Of a stretch of DNA of 64,000 nucleotides, positions 1-12,837 are shown piece after piece (within the stretch, counting starts at the first letter, position 1; each line of letters opens with the position of its first letter). Below the pieces are notes generated by a model. It had not been told where the DNA came from. It saw only the letters and a program-made list of their open reading frames with translations, and searched no databases. Position numbers and translations under genes: made by a program. This stretch comes from Corynebacterium sphenisci DSM 44792 (GTDB lineage Bacteria; Actinomycetota; Actinomycetes; Mycobacteriales; Mycobacteriaceae): NCBI RefSeq assembly GCF_001941505.1, contig NZ_CP009248.1:496001-560000 (forward strand). The letters are read 5' to 3'.

Positions 1-607
1 GGCGCATCCCCCAGGCGGTGGGGATGGTGTTGTCCACGATGAGCGGCACCCGGTGCGCATGCGCGACCTCGGCGACCATCGGCACGTCGAGCACGTCGGC
101 CTGCGGGTTGGCGATCGACTCGGCGAAGAAGGCCCGGGTGTTCGGGCGCACCGCCGCCGCCCAGGACTCCGGGTCGTCGGGGTCGGCGACGTAGCCGACG
201 GAGACGCCCATCCGGGGCAGGGTCACCGAGAACAGGGTGTCGGTGCCGCCGTAGAGCCGCGGCGAGGCCACGACATGGTCCCCGGCCCGGGCCAGGTTGA
301 GGATCGCGGCGGTCTCCGCGGCCATCCCGGAGGCGAAGAGCACCGCGTGCGCCCCGCCCTCCAGGGCCAGGAAGCGCTCCTCCACCGCGGCGACGGTGGG
401 GTTGTTCAGCCGGGTGTAGATGTAGCCCGGTTCGGAGAGGTCGAACCGGGCCGCGCCGGTGCGGCAGTCGTCGAAGACGTACGCGGTGGACATGTGGATC
501 GGCAGGTTGCGGGAGCCGTGGTCGGAGTCCACGGGCTGGCCGGCGTGGATCGCGCGGGTGCCGAAGCCCCACGCGGCCGCCTCGGAATTGTCGTATCGGG
601 TGGTCAT
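1..607 (-). CDS. O-acetylhomoserine sulfhydrylase-like PLP enzyme, second tandem copy (cut by window edge)
   Basis: This is the N-terminal 202 codons of a Cys/Met-metabolism PLP enzyme; its C-terminal part, including the PLP lysine, lies outside the window. The ATG at 605-607 follows an AGGAGG ribosome site. The protein starts MTTRYDNSEAAAWGFGTRAI and closely tracks the next gene upstream (TRAIHxG, GSRNLPI, YTRLxNPTV, FASGxAAETAAI, SPRLYGGT, ESIANPQAD, PLIVDNT). The pair is therefore a tandem duplication. By family, the enzyme makes homocysteine from O-acetylhomoserine and sulfide. The residues after VDNT (IPTAWGMR here, VATAALLRP in the neighbour) differ, so substrate preference may too. It lies 116 bp downstream of the first copy on the same strand. 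Confidence 0.9.
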   Translation of the reverse strand, partial: MTTRYDNSEAAAWGFGTRAIHAGQPVDSDHGSRNLPIHMSTAYVFDDCRTGAARFDLSEPGYIYTRLNNPTVAAVEERFLALEGGAHAVLFASGMAAETAAILNLARAGDHVVASPRLYGGTDTLFSVTLPRMGVSVGYVADPDDPESWAAAVRPNTRAFFAESIANPQADVLDVPMVAEVAHAHRVPLIVDNTIPTAWGMR

Positions 608-676
608 CGCCCCTCCTGGTGCATGCGTGCGCCGCCGCGGTCGGCGGCCCGTGCCCAGTGATGGTAGCCGCGGCGC

Positions 677-708
677 CGGCGGCCACCCCGTTTCCGGGGC
701 GGCCGCCG
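677..708. terminator. GC-rich hairpin between the two metY-type genes
   Basis: An 8-bp arm (CGGCGGCC, 677-684) pairs with 701-708, and an inner CCCC/GGGG stem closes a 6-nt loop. There is no T-run, so it may attenuate rather than end transcription from the first metY into the second copy, or protect the upstream message. Confidence 0.5.
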
Positions 709-723
709 GGGCCGGGCGGGCGC

Positions 724-2070
724 CTAGAGGCCCACCGCGGCGAAGGCGCCCTCCAGGTCGGCGATGATGTCCGCGGCGGCCTCGATGCCCACCGCCAGGC
801 GCACCGTGGCCTGGGAGATCCCGGCCCGGGCCAGGCCGTGTGCATCGGACTGGGAGTGCGTGGTGGTCGCCGGGTGGATGACCAGGGAGCGCACGTCGCC
901 GATGTTGGCGACGTTGGAGTGCAGCTTCAGCGCGTCGATGAAGGCCCAGGCCCGGGCCCGCACCTGCTCCTCGGACTCGTCCGCGCCGGCGGCGAGATCG
1001 AAGGAGAGCACCGCCCCGGCCCCGGCCAGGCCCAGCTTCTCCTTGGTCGCGTGCCAGGGGGAGTCGGGCAGGCCGGCGTAGTTGACCTTGGCCACCCCGG
1101 CCCGGCCGGCGAGGTGCTCCGCGACGGCCCGCGCATTGGCGTTGTGCCGCTCGATGCGCAGGGCCAGGGTGTCCAGGCCCTGGGCGAGCACCCAGGCGTT
1201 GAAGGGCGCCGGCGCGGCCCCGGTGTCGCGCAGGATCCCGGCCCGGGCGCGCAGCGCGAAGGCCGGCGCGCCGAGCTCGGCGAAGCGCAGCCCGTGGTAG
1301 GCCTCGTCGGGTTCGGTGAAGTTGGGGAAGAGGTCCCGGCCGTCGCGGGTGGCGGTCCAGTCGAAGCGGCCGCCGTCGACGATCACCCCGCCGAGCGCGG
1401 AGCCGTTGCCGGTGAGGTACTTGGTGGTGGAGCACACCACCACGTCCGCGCCGAGCTCCAGGGGGCGCAGCAGCGCGGCGGTGGCCACCGTGTTGTCCAC
1501 GATGAGCGGCACGGAGTTGCGGTGCGCCACCTCGGCGATGACCGGCACGTCGAGGATGTCCGCCTGCGGGTTGGCGATCGACTCGGCGTAGAAGCCGACC
1601 GTGTTGTCCCGCACCGCGGCCTGCCAGGACTCCGGGTCGTCGGGGTCCTCCACGAAGGTGGCCTCGATGCCCAGCCGGGGCAGGGTCACCTTGAACAGGG
1701 TCTCGGTGCCGCCGTAGAGCCGCGGGGAGGTCACGATGTGGTCCCCGGCCCGGGCCAGGGTGAGGATCGCGGCGGTCTCCGCGGCCTGCCCGGAGGCGAA
1801 GAGCACCGCGGCCACGCCGCCCTCCAGGTTCGCCAGGCGCTGCTCCACCGCGTCCACGGTGGGGTTGGTCAGCCGGGTGTAGATGGGGCCCGGGTCGGCC
1901 AGGCCGAAGCGGGCGGCGGCGTGCTCGGCGCTGTCGAAGACGTAGGAGGAGGTGTTGTAGATGGGCAGGTTGCGCGAGCCGGTCTGCGCATCGGGGGCCT
2001 GGCCCACGTGGATGGCCCGGGTGGCCAGGTCCCAGCCGGCGGCGTCGGAGTTGTCGTAGCGGGTGGTCAT
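724..2070 (-). CDS. metY: O-acetylhomoserine aminocarboxypropyltransferase / sulfhydrylase
   Basis: A cytosolic PLP enzyme of 448 aa, the usual MetY length, that makes L-homocysteine from O-acetyl-L-homoserine and sulfide for methionine synthesis. The family core is intact: SPRLYGGT, ESIANPQADILD, VDNT, and the PLP lysine in CSTTKYLTGNGSALGG near residue 217. The ATG at 2068-2070 has AAGGA about 8 nt upstream. Transcription probably starts near 2101, giving a leader of only about 30 nt, so control is likely by a repressor rather than a riboswitch. A second paralogue follows on the same strand. The divergent neighbour is a phosphate permease. MetB/MetZ-type activity is possible, but the long C-terminal half and motifs favour MetY. 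Confidence 0.95.
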   Translation of the reverse strand: MTTRYDNSDAAGWDLATRAIHVGQAPDAQTGSRNLPIYNTSSYVFDSAEHAAARFGLADPGPIYTRLTNPTVDAVEQRLANLEGGVAAVLFASGQAAETAAILTLARAGDHIVTSPRLYGGTETLFKVTLPRLGIEATFVEDPDDPESWQAAVRDNTVGFYAESIANPQADILDVPVIAEVAHRNSVPLIVDNTVATAALLRPLELGADVVVCSTTKYLTGNGSALGGVIVDGGRFDWTATRDGRDLFPNFTEPDEAYHGLRFAELGAPAFALRARAGILRDTGAAPAPFNAWVLAQGLDTLALRIERHNANARAVAEHLAGRAGVAKVNYAGLPDSPWHATKEKLGLAGAGAVLSFDLAAGADESEEQVRARAWAFIDALKLHSNVANIGDVRSLVIHPATTTHSQSDAHGLARAGISQATVRLAVGIEAAADIIADLEGAFAAVGL

Positions 2071-2107
2071 GGTGGGGTCCTTTACGTCGTCGGGGTGTTG
2101 GCTCGCA

Positions 2108-2136
2108 AGATTAATGAACCGCTTGGTCTATCGCAA
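2108..2136 (-). promoter_or_regulatory. metY promoter with an McbR-like operator in the spacer
   Basis: Read on the minus strand: a -35-like TTGCGA (2131-2136), a 17-nt spacer and a -10-like TAATCT (2108-2113). The spacer holds TAGAC-N6-GTTCA (2115-2130). This resembles the TAGAC-N6-GTCTA palindrome bound by the corynebacterial methionine repressor McbR: the left half is exact and the right half matches 3 of 5. A repressor bound there would block RNA polymerase. Assignment to McbR is inference. Confidence 0.55.
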
Positions 2137-2348
2137 GTCCCCAGCACATCAGGGTTTTAGGGCATGGTGGCGAAGACTCCCGAACAGAGCTGTCGGTTGG
2201 CCGTGGGTGGTGATTCCGGGAAGCGGGCGCGTGCGTCGTATCCTCGGTACCCGGGGACCCCGCATGCGGCCGCCCGCCTGCGGATACCCCGCGGACCGAC
2301 GATCCGGGCGCATCCGCGAAGACGGCGGCAAGAGAGGGCAAGAACAAC

Positions 2349-3923
2349 GTGAACGGCACGACGGTCCAGACCCGACCCGGCCCCGGGGCCAAGGCCCCCA
2401 CGGACATCGCCTGGCACCTCTCCTTCGGCGTGCTCGCCGCGGGCACCCTGGTCGCCTTCATCATCTGGTCCACGGACCGGATGCCGGAGGGCGCCAGCAT
2501 GCCGATCCTGCTGACCACCATCGCCTTCGGCTTCTTCATGGCCTTCAACATCGGCGGCAACGACGTGGCCAACTCCTTCGGCACCTCCGTCGGCGCCGGC
2601 ACCCTGTCCATGAAGCAGGCCCTGATCATCGCCGCGATCTTCGAGGTCGGCGGGGCGGTGCTCGCCGGCGGGGAGGTCACCGACACGGTGCGCTCCGGGA
2701 TCGTGGACCTCGACGCGGTGGCGCTGCCGCCCATGGACTTCGCCTTCATCATGATGTCCTCGCTGCTCGGCGCCGCGATCTGGCTGCTCGCCGCGACCCG
2801 GCTGGGCTGGCCGGTGTCCACCACGCACTCCATCATCGGCGGCATCGTCGGCGCCGCGCTCACCCTCGGCCTGGCCACCGGCACCGGCGGCCTGGAGATG
2901 GTGCAGTGGGGCGGGATCGGCGAAATCGCCGCCTCCTGGGTGCTCTCCCCGGTGCTCGGTGGCCTCGTCGCCTGGGTGCTCTACGGGGCGATCAAGCGCT
3001 ACATCATCGTCTACAACGAGGAGGCCGACGCCCGCCTGCGGCATATCGAGGAGCGCCGGCGCACCATCATCACCGCGCACCAGAACCGCTTCGAGCGGCT
3101 CGGCGAACTGCAGCAGAACTCCTACTCCGCCACCGTCGCGGTCGACGACTACGACGAGGCGGACTACCACCGGCAGCTGCACCGGCTCAACGCCGAGGCC
3201 GAGGAGATCGACGCCAACCGCGCCCTGGAGACCTGGGTGCCGCTGGTGGCCGCCTTCGGCGCGGTCGTGATCGGGGCGATGCTGCTGTTCAAGGGCCTGA
3301 AGAACCTGCACCTCAACGTCTCCAACGCGGGCAACTTCATCATCCTGGCCATGATCGGCGCCATCGTCTGGCTGGTCACCTTCATCTTCGCCCGGCTGCT
3401 CAAGCGGCAGAACCTGAAGTACTCCACCTACCTGCTGTTCTCCTGGATGCAGGTGTTCACCGCCGCCGCCTTCGCCTTCAGCCACGGCTCCAACGACATC
3501 GCCAACGCGATCGGGCCCTTCTCCGCGGTGCTCGACGTGCTGCACACCGGGGACATCAACGCCGAGGCCCCGGTGCCGCCGGAGGCGCTGCTGGCGATGG
3601 GCGTGATCCTGGTCTGCGGGCTGTGGTTCATCGGCCGCTACGTCATCGAGACCGTCGGCCACGGGCTCACCGAGATGCACCCGGCCTCCGGCTTCGCCGC
3701 CGAGCTGGCCGCCGCCGGGGTGGTCATGGCCGCCTCCGTGATGAGCCTGCCGGTGTCCTCGACGCATATCCTGATCGGCGCGGTGCTCGGCGTGGGCATC
3801 GTCAACCGGGCCGCGAACTGGGGGCTGATGAAGCCCATCGCGATGGCCTGGGTGGTCACCCTGCCGGCCGCCGCCGCGGTGTCCTCGGCCTGCGTGCTGG
3901 TGCTGCGCCTGATCTTCGGCTGA
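2349..3923 (+). CDS. Inorganic phosphate transporter, PiT family
   Basis: A 524-aa polytopic membrane permease for phosphate, probably ion-coupled. Both PiT signature repeats are present: [11 protein letters not shown] in the N-terminal half and [12 protein letters not shown] in the C-terminal half, each within hydrophobic helices. A hydrophilic cytoplasmic loop (about residues 217-295, rich in R/E/D) separates the halves. Each half also has a [10 protein letters not shown] or [10 protein letters not shown] motif. The start is GTG at 2349 after a weak purine-rich stretch. The gene stands alone, divergent from metY and convergent with icd, with a strong hairpin behind it. Confidence 0.93.
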   Translation: MNGTTVQTRPGPGAKAPTDIAWHLSFGVLAAGTLVAFIIWSTDRMPEGASMPILLTTIAFGFFMAFNIGGNDVANSFGTSVGAGTLSMKQALIIAAIFEVGGAVLAGGEVTDTVRSGIVDLDAVALPPMDFAFIMMSSLLGAAIWLLAATRLGWPVSTTHSIIGGIVGAALTLGLATGTGGLEMVQWGGIGEIAASWVLSPVLGGLVAWVLYGAIKRYIIVYNEEADARLRHIEERRRTIITAHQNRFERLGELQQNSYSATVAVDDYDEADYHRQLHRLNAEAEEIDANRALETWVPLVAAFGAVVIGAMLLFKGLKNLHLNVSNAGNFIILAMIGAIVWLVTFIFARLLKRQNLKYSTYLLFSWMQVFTAAAFAFSHGSNDIANAIGPFSAVLDVLHTGDINAEAPVPPEALLAMGVILVCGLWFIGRYVIETVGHGLTEMHPASGFAAELAAAGVVMAASVMSLPVSSTHILIGAVLGVGIVNRAANWGLMKPIAMAWVVTLPAAAAVSSACVLVLRLIFG

Positions 3924-3957
3924 GCCCCGCCGGCGCATCCGCCCCGGAGACGACGAC

Positions 3958-3983
3958 GCCCCCGCCCCGGAAGGGGCGGGGGC
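3958..3983. terminator. Perfect hairpin between convergent pit and icd
   Basis: An 11-bp perfect stem (GCCCCCGCCCC / GGGGCGGGGGC) with a GGAA tetraloop lies between the two convergent stop codons. It can act in both directions. Confidence 0.75.
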
Positions 3984-4000
3984 GGCGCGGGTCGCGGCGC

Positions 4001-6244
<2,244 letters not shown>

Positions 6245-6263
6245 GTGTGTCGAACTCCTAGCG

Positions 6264-6275
6264 GAAGCATGCTTC
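6264..6275. promoter_or_regulatory. Perfect 12-bp palindrome in the icd leader
   Basis: GAAGCATGCTTC is self-complementary and lies 20-31 nt upstream of the icd start, in a locally AT-richer stretch. It could be a dimeric regulator site. It does not match the AcnR, RamA/RamB or GlxR consensus sequences I know. Confidence 0.35.
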
Positions 6276-6425
6276 GTTGATTGCGGAAACGTGTTGGATC
6301 CACGATAACCCAATTCGGGTGGGGGCTCAGGTCGGGAGCCCGGCCGCCGGCGCCCCGGGGCCGCGAATGTGCCCCAGGTCACCGGTGTTACCTTCATCAC
6401 CATCGAGGTTTCCGGGGCCGGGACG

Positions 6426-6463
6426 GCGCAGGGCGCCCCGCCGATTGGCGGGGCGCCCTGCGC
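6426..6463. terminator. Strong hairpin upstream of icd
   Basis: A 17-bp perfect stem (GCGCAGGGCGCCCCGCC and its complement) with a GATT loop. It lies just after the stop of the J-like membrane protein gene and before the icd promoter region, so it should insulate icd. Confidence 0.8.
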
Positions 6464-6479
6464 GGGGATGCGGCGGGAC

Positions 6480-7601
6480 TCAGTTCGTCCACTGGGGGCC
6501 GGCCGGGGTGCCCGGGCCGGCGGCGCCGGGGCCGCCGAACCCGCCCGGCTGGCCGGGGCCGCCGTACGGGGCCGGGGCCGGGGCGGGCGCCGGGCGGGGC
6601 GCCACCGGGCGACCGGCGAGCCAGGCGCCGGAGTCGCCGACGAAGGAGAGCACGGCGACCACCACGGAGGCGATCAGCAGCAGCAGCCCGGCGGTGAGCA
6701 GCCAGCCGGAGAAGCGGAGCAGGCAGGGCACCAGGGCGGCGAGGGCCAGCCCGATCGCCGGGGCCGCCACCGCGGGCCGGGTCAGCGGGGTGCGCTCGCC
6801 GAGGGCGCGGGCCAGGATCCCGGTGCCGATCACCACCGCGAGCAGGAACAGGGCGGCCAGCGGCCAGGCGATCACGGCGACGATGACCTGGCCGATCCCC
6901 GAGTACAGCTCATCGACGAGGGAATCGGAGCCGGAGTCGGAGAGCGCGGAGAGCACCGCGATGAGCACGCCGATCAGGCCCAGGGCGCCGACCACGACGA
7001 TGGTGGCGGCCGCGCCGAGCAGCACCCGGCCCGCGGTGGGCACCGGGGCGAGCAGCCGGGACAGCGCGCTCGGCGCCGCCGGGGCGACCGGGCCGGCGTA
7101 GGCGGGTGCGTAGCCCCCGGGCTGCTGCGGCTGCGGGGTGGCCTGGAAGGCCGGCTGCGGCTGCGCGGGCTGGGCCGGGTAGGCGGCCTGCTGCGGGGTC
7201 GGCGGCGGCGTCGGGGCACCCGGCCGCGGGCCGGCGTCGGCGGCGGCACCGAAGACCGCGGTGCCGGACTCGTCGGCGGGGGAGGGGGCGCCGGCCGGCC
7301 GGGAGCCGGCCACGGTCTCCTCCTCATCGGGGAAGGAGCCGGTGGCGGCCAGGGCGCGCAGCGCCGGGATGTCCATCGTCGGGGCGGACTCGTCGCCGAG
7401 CCGGGCGTCGTAGCTCCCGCGGCGGCCCTCCTCCCCGAGGATCGATCCGGCGGCGAGCAGCTGCTGCACCTCCGGGGCCTCGGCGGGCACCCCGCGGGCG
7501 TGCAGGCCCTGCAGCCGGGAGTTGATCTCGGCGCCGAGGGTGGCGCAGTCGGCGCCCCGGTCCAGCCCCAGGGCCTCGTACAGGTCATAGTGCGCGGTCA
7601 A
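6480..7601 (-). CDS. Membrane protein with a DnaJ-like N-terminus (function unknown)
   Basis: This 373-aa protein has an N-terminal helical segment resembling the first half of a J domain ([15 protein letters not shown]), but no HPD tripeptide is visible. A Pro/Ala/Gln-rich linker follows (about residues 115-175), then four to five hydrophobic segments between about 190 and 335, and a Pro/Gly-rich tail ending PQWTN. The start is TTG at 7599-7601, chosen because AAGGAGGA sits 6 nt upstream and the J-like region begins there. It is transcribed alone, toward icd. A role as membrane-anchored co-chaperone or envelope protein would be a guess. Confidence 0.75.
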   Translation of the reverse strand: MTAHYDLYEALGLDRGADCATLGAEINSRLQGLHARGVPAEAPEVQQLLAAGSILGEEGRRGSYDARLGDESAPTMDIPALRALAATGSFPDEEETVAGSRPAGAPSPADESGTAVFGAAADAGPRPGAPTPPPTPQQAAYPAQPAQPQPAFQATPQPQQPGGYAPAYAGPVAPAAPSALSRLLAPVPTAGRVLLGAAATIVVVGALGLIGVLIAVLSALSDSGSDSLVDELYSGIGQVIVAVIAWPLAALFLLAVVIGTGILARALGERTPLTRPAVAAPAIGLALAALVPCLLRFSGWLLTAGLLLLIASVVVAVLSFVGDSGAWLAGRPVAPRPAPAPAPAPYGGPGQPGGFGGPGAAGPGTPAGPQWTN

Positions 7602-7809
7602 ATCGCTCCTCCTTGGTCGAACCGGGGGTTCTCCCCCGCTCCGCAGAGGTTAGCCGCCGGCCGGCCCCCGCGGCGGCGCATGGCGCGCAGCCGCCCCGGG
7701 CGGGGGTGCGCCGACGGTGACGCCGGCGACCGCGGCCCCCGCGCGGTGATCCCCGCCACCGCCCCGCGTGACCCGTCTGACCAGGGGAAGTGAGTCCGCG
7801 CACAGGAGT

Positions 7810-7837
7810 TTGCGCCCGCGCGGAGCGGGAGTAGAGT
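7810..7837 (+). promoter_or_regulatory. Possible promoter of the MFS exporter gene
   Basis: TTGCGC (7810-7815), a 16-nt spacer and TAGAGT (7832-7837; 4 of 6 with TATAAT) lie about 60 nt before the ATG. The rest of 7602-7809 shows no gene. Confidence 0.35.
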
Positions 7838-7895
7838 CACCGGCTTCGCGCCCACCGCGCGTGTGCTCCACCCCCTTCCTGACCCAGGAGGAATC

Positions 7896-9158
7896 ATGAC
7901 CATGACGATGACCCGACATGATCGCCGCGGCGTCCGCGGGCGGCTGCCCGCCCGCCGCCCGCTGCCCGCCCAGGACGAGATCTCCGCCGGCCGCCGCCGG
8001 CTGGTGATGCTGGCGCTGTCCGTGGGCGCCTTCGGCATCGGCGTCACCGAATTCTCCGCCATGGGCCTGCTGCCCTACATCGCCGCCGACTTCGGCCGCA
8101 CCGAGGCCGAGTCCGGGGCGGTCATCTCCATGTACGCCCTCGGCGTGGTCGTCGGCGCCCCGCTCATCACCGTGGTCACCGGGGCGGTGCCGCGGCGTCG
8201 GATGCTCCTGTTGCTGATGGGCGCGTTCACCGTGGGCAACGCCGCCACCGTATGGGCCGGCACCCTGGGCTCCTTCGGCGCGGTGATGGCCGCCCGGTTC
8301 ATCGCCGGGCTGCCGCACGGGGCCTACTTCTCCGTCTCCGCCCTGGTGGCGGCCTCCCTGGCGGAGCCCGGCAAACGCGGCAAGGCCGTCGCCCTGTCCG
8401 GGATGGGCCTGTCCGTGGCCACCGTGCTGGGGGTGCCCGCCACCCAGGTGCTCGGCCACGCCCTGGGCTGGCGCGCCGCCTTCGCCCTGGTCGCCGCGAT
8501 CGGTGCGGCGGCGTGCACCGCGCTGTGGTTCGCGGTGCCGCATATGACCCGGATGGCGCCGACCCGGCCCGCCGACGAGCTCGGCGCCCTGGCCACCCCG
8601 CAGGTGTGGTTCACCGTGGCGATGGGCACCGTCGGCTTCGGCGGCATGTTCGCCGTGTACACCTACATCACCTGGACCATGACCGAGGTCGCCGGTTTCC
8701 CCGAGCACCTGATGTGGCTGGTGCTGATGGCCTACGGGATCGGCATGATCGCGGGCACCTGGCTCGGCGGGGTGGTCTCCGACCGCAACAACGAGTGGGG
8801 GATCCTGTGGTCCTTCGTCGCGATCGCCGCGGTGCTGCTGGCCTTCCACTGGACCGCGCTGTGGGCGCCGGCGGCGATCCTCAACTTCGGGCTGATCGGC
8901 ATGTTCGGCTCCACCCTGGTGCCCAGCCTGCAGACCCGCCTGATGGACGTCGCCGGCCGGGCGCAGACCCTCGCCGCCGCGCTGAACCAGGCCGCCCTGA
9001 ACATGGCCAACGCCGGCGGGGCGGCGCTGGGCGGGGCGGTCATCGCCGCCGGCTTCGGCTACCGGGCGCCGGCCCTGGCCGGGGTGGGCCTGGCGGTCAC
9101 CGCGATGGTGGTGTGGGCGGTGGCGCACGCCCTGCGCGCCCGCGCCGGGGCCCGCTAG
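7896..9158 (+). CDS. MFS drug/metabolite exporter, AraJ/YdhP-like (DHA1-type)
   Basis: A 12-TM major facilitator of 420 aa, likely a proton-driven efflux pump in the cytoplasmic membrane. TM1 carries GVTEFSAMGLLPYIAADF, typical of the AraJ/NepI/YdhP group, followed by ALGVVVGAPLITVVTG and FIAGLPHGAYFSVSALVAA. Start choice: AGGAGG at 7886-7891 precedes ATGs at 7896, 7902 and 7908, any of which could be used. The exonuclease gene starts 10 bp after the stop, so the two may be co-transcribed. The substrate is unknown. Confidence 0.88.
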   Translation: MTMTMTRHDRRGVRGRLPARRPLPAQDEISAGRRRLVMLALSVGAFGIGVTEFSAMGLLPYIAADFGRTEAESGAVISMYALGVVVGAPLITVVTGAVPRRRMLLLLMGAFTVGNAATVWAGTLGSFGAVMAARFIAGLPHGAYFSVSALVAASLAEPGKRGKAVALSGMGLSVATVLGVPATQVLGHALGWRAAFALVAAIGAAACTALWFAVPHMTRMAPTRPADELGALATPQVWFTVAMGTVGFGGMFAVYTYITWTMTEVAGFPEHLMWLVLMAYGIGMIAGTWLGGVVSDRNNEWGILWSFVAIAAVLLAFHWTALWAPAAILNFGLIGMFGSTLVPSLQTRLMDVAGRAQTLAAALNQAALNMANAGGAALGGAVIAAGFGYRAPALAGVGLAVTAMVVWAVAHALRARAGAR

Positions 9159-9168
9159 CCTGTAGCGC

Positions 9169-10119
9169 ATGAGCCTGTCCATCGCCACGGTCAACGTCAA
9201 CGGAATCCGCGCCGCGGTCAAGCGGCGCAATGAGCGCAACCCCGGCATGCTGGCCTGGTTGCGGCGCACCGGCGCCGACGTGGTGCTGCTGCAGGAGGTG
9301 CGGGCCACCGCGGACCAGGCCCGGGCCGCGCTGGCCCCGGCCCTGGACGAGGGCTGGCACCTCTACGAGGCGGAGAACCACCGGGCCAAGGGCCGCGCCG
9401 GGGTGGCGATCCTCTCCCGCACCCCGCTGACCGGGGTCACCGTCGGCTTCGACGACGGCGAATTCGCCGACGCCGGGCGCTATCTCGCGGCCACCGTGCC
9501 GGCGGCGGACTCCGGGCTCGGCGCCGAGGTGCGGGTGGCCAGCCTGTACCTGCCCTCCGGGGCGGCGCTGAGCGGGAAGCAGGACGAGAAGTACCGCTTC
9601 CTCGACGCCTTCGGCGCGCACCTGGCCGAGCTCGGCGCCCGGGAGGGCCTGCACGCGGTGATCGGCGGGGACTGGAACATCTGCCACCGGGAGCAGGACC
9701 TGCGCAACTGGCGCACCAACCGCCGCAAGTCCGGGTTCCTGCCCCAGGAGCGGGCCTGGATGAACTCCGTGTTCGGCACCTGGCCGGACGAGTCCGCGCA
9801 GCCCAGCCTCGCCGAGGCGAGCGAACGGGAGCTCGCCGACGGGGCCTTCTCCGACGGCACCGCCTGGACCCCGCCGGAGCCGGCCGCCGACCCGGCCTGG
9901 TTCGACGTGGCCCGCCGGCTGCACCCGGAGGCGGAGGGGCCCTTCTCCTGGTGGACCTACCGGGGCCGGGCCTTCGACACCGACGCCGGCTGGCGGATCG
10001 ACTACCAGGCCGCCACCGCGCCGATGCTCGCCCGGGCGGTGTCCGCGCACGTGGACCGGCCGGAGGCCTATGACGAGCGGTGGACCGACCACGCCCCGGT
10101 GGTCGCGGTCTACGAGTAG
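9169..10119 (+). CDS. xthA: Exodeoxyribonuclease III / AP endonuclease
   Basis: An endonuclease/exonuclease/phosphatase-fold DNA-repair enzyme of 316 aa that cuts at abasic sites and trims 3' ends. Catalytic motifs are in order: ATVNVNGIRAA, LLQEVRA (metal-binding Glu), GGDWNICH (Asp/Asn), a WRIDYQ-type motif and the terminal TDHAPV catalytic His. A roughly 30-residue insert before the WWTYRG segment is usual in actinobacterial members. The start ATG is 10 bp after the MFS stop. A GC-rich imperfect hairpin follows. Confidence 0.95.
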   Translation: MSLSIATVNVNGIRAAVKRRNERNPGMLAWLRRTGADVVLLQEVRATADQARAALAPALDEGWHLYEAENHRAKGRAGVAILSRTPLTGVTVGFDDGEFADAGRYLAATVPAADSGLGAEVRVASLYLPSGAALSGKQDEKYRFLDAFGAHLAELGAREGLHAVIGGDWNICHREQDLRNWRTNRRKSGFLPQERAWMNSVFGTWPDESAQPSLAEASERELADGAFSDGTAWTPPEPAADPAWFDVARRLHPEAEGPFSWWTYRGRAFDTDAGWRIDYQAATAPMLARAVSAHVDRPEAYDERWTDHAPVVAVYE

Positions 10120-10150
10120 GCCGGCGCCGCCGGGGCCCGCTGCCAGGGGT

Positions 10151-10187
10151 GCCGGCCCGGCGCCGTGAAACGGCCCGGGCGGCCGGC
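10151..10187. terminator. Imperfect GC hairpin after xthA
   Basis: GCCGGCC (10151-10157) pairs with GGCCGGC (10181-10187), and GCCGT pairs with ACGGC around a GAA loop, with internal mismatches. It lies between the xthA stop and the next start. Confidence 0.4.
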
Positions 10188-10238
10188 GAGCAGGGGCGGG
10201 ACGGAGTCCCGCGCCGCACCGGGTGCGGGCTAGGATGA

Positions 10239-11735
<1,497 letters not shown>

Positions 11736-11817
11736 CGCCCGCCGCGCCCGGCGCCGGCCCCGGTGCCCTAGAGTGATTGCCGAGCACACCGACCGCAGAC
11801 GAGGAACAGGGGAGCCC

Positions 11818-12831
11818 GTGGCCACCTCCACCCGGCCTGACACGGCCAACACCGACCGATACGGCATCGAGCGGGTCGCCGAGGACGACCCCGGGTTCGT
11901 GGACAAGCTGCGCGCCAAGTGGGGCTGGTTCGACCATGTGATGCGGATGCAGGAGCGCTACGCCGGGGAGGGCGGCAACCACTTCTCCGCGGGCGTGACC
12001 TACTTCTCGGTGCTGTCCATCTTCCCGATCCTGATGATGGTCTTCGGCGTGCTCGGCTTCGTGCTGGCCGGCAACCAGGAGCTGCTCGGCACCATCTCCG
12101 ATCAGCTCACCGAATCCGCCGGCGATGACATGGGCGCCACCCTCAACGGCATCCTGGACACCGCCATCGAGCAGCGCAAGTCGGTGCTGTCCATCGGCTT
12201 CCTGACCGCCCTGTGGTCCGGGCTGACCTGGATGTCGAACCTGCGGATGGCGATCACCGCGCTGTGGAAGCGGCCGATGAAGGCGGACAACTTCGTCACC
12301 GGCAAACTGCGCGACCTGGTCCGCCTGCTGGGCCTGCTGGCCATGATCTTCGTCACCTTCGCGATCACCGCGGTCGGCTCCTCCGGGCTCACCGCCGTGA
12401 TCCTGGACAAGATCGGCCTGGGCGGGGTGCCCGGGATCGGGGTGGTGAGCTTCCTGGTCGCCCTGGCGCTGGGCCTGCTCGCCAACTGGGTGCTGTTCTT
12501 CTGGATGCTCACCGCGCTGCCCCGCGGCGAGGTGCCGCTGGGCTCCACCGCCAAGGGCGCGATCATCGGCGCGATCGGCCTGGAGCTGGTCAAGCAGCTC
12601 GGGTCGGTGTTCTTCTCCAACGCCCTGTCCAACCCGGCCGGCGCCGCCTTCGGCCCGATCATCGGCGTGATGGTGGTGCTCTACCTGGTGTGGCGGATCA
12701 CCATGTACTCCTCGGCCTGGGCGGCGACCACCGAGGCCGCCCTGGAGATGCAGCCGGTCGACGCCCCGCCGCCGGCGATCATCAACATCCGCGGCGACGC
12801 CGGGGTGCGCCGGGGCCTGCTGCGCCGCTGA
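11818..12831 (+). CDS. YihY/BrkB-family inner membrane protein (YhjD-like)
   Basis: A 337-aa membrane protein with about six TM helices. The family opening GNHFSAGVTYFSVLSIFPILMM is at about residues 55-76, and further hydrophobic blocks run to about residue 305. The start is GTG at 11818, seven residues after no recognisable homology and directly preceded by AGGGGAG at 11808-11814; an upstream in-frame start at 11773 lacks a ribosome site. Members are often mis-called ribonuclease BN; the biochemical role is unsettled, and YhjD has been linked to lipid A/LPS suppressor phenotypes in E. coli. The gene is convergent with dacB. Confidence 0.87.
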   Translation: MATSTRPDTANTDRYGIERVAEDDPGFVDKLRAKWGWFDHVMRMQERYAGEGGNHFSAGVTYFSVLSIFPILMMVFGVLGFVLAGNQELLGTISDQLTESAGDDMGATLNGILDTAIEQRKSVLSIGFLTALWSGLTWMSNLRMAITALWKRPMKADNFVTGKLRDLVRLLGLLAMIFVTFAITAVGSSGLTAVILDKIGLGGVPGIGVVSFLVALALGLLANWVLFFWMLTALPRGEVPLGSTAKGAIIGAIGLELVKQLGSVFFSNALSNPAGAAFGPIIGVMVVLYLVWRITMYSSAWAATTEAALEMQPVDAPPPAIINIRGDAGVRRGLLRR

Positions 12832-12837
12832 CCCGGG

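Noticed and set aside
53..661. Plus-strand open frame opposite the partial metY paralogue
   Set aside because: The minus strand encodes a clear PLP-enzyme N-terminus with a good ribosome site, so this frame is a shadow.
2071..2100. SAM riboswitch in front of metY
   Set aside because: The predicted leader is only about 30 nt, too short for any SAM aptamer.
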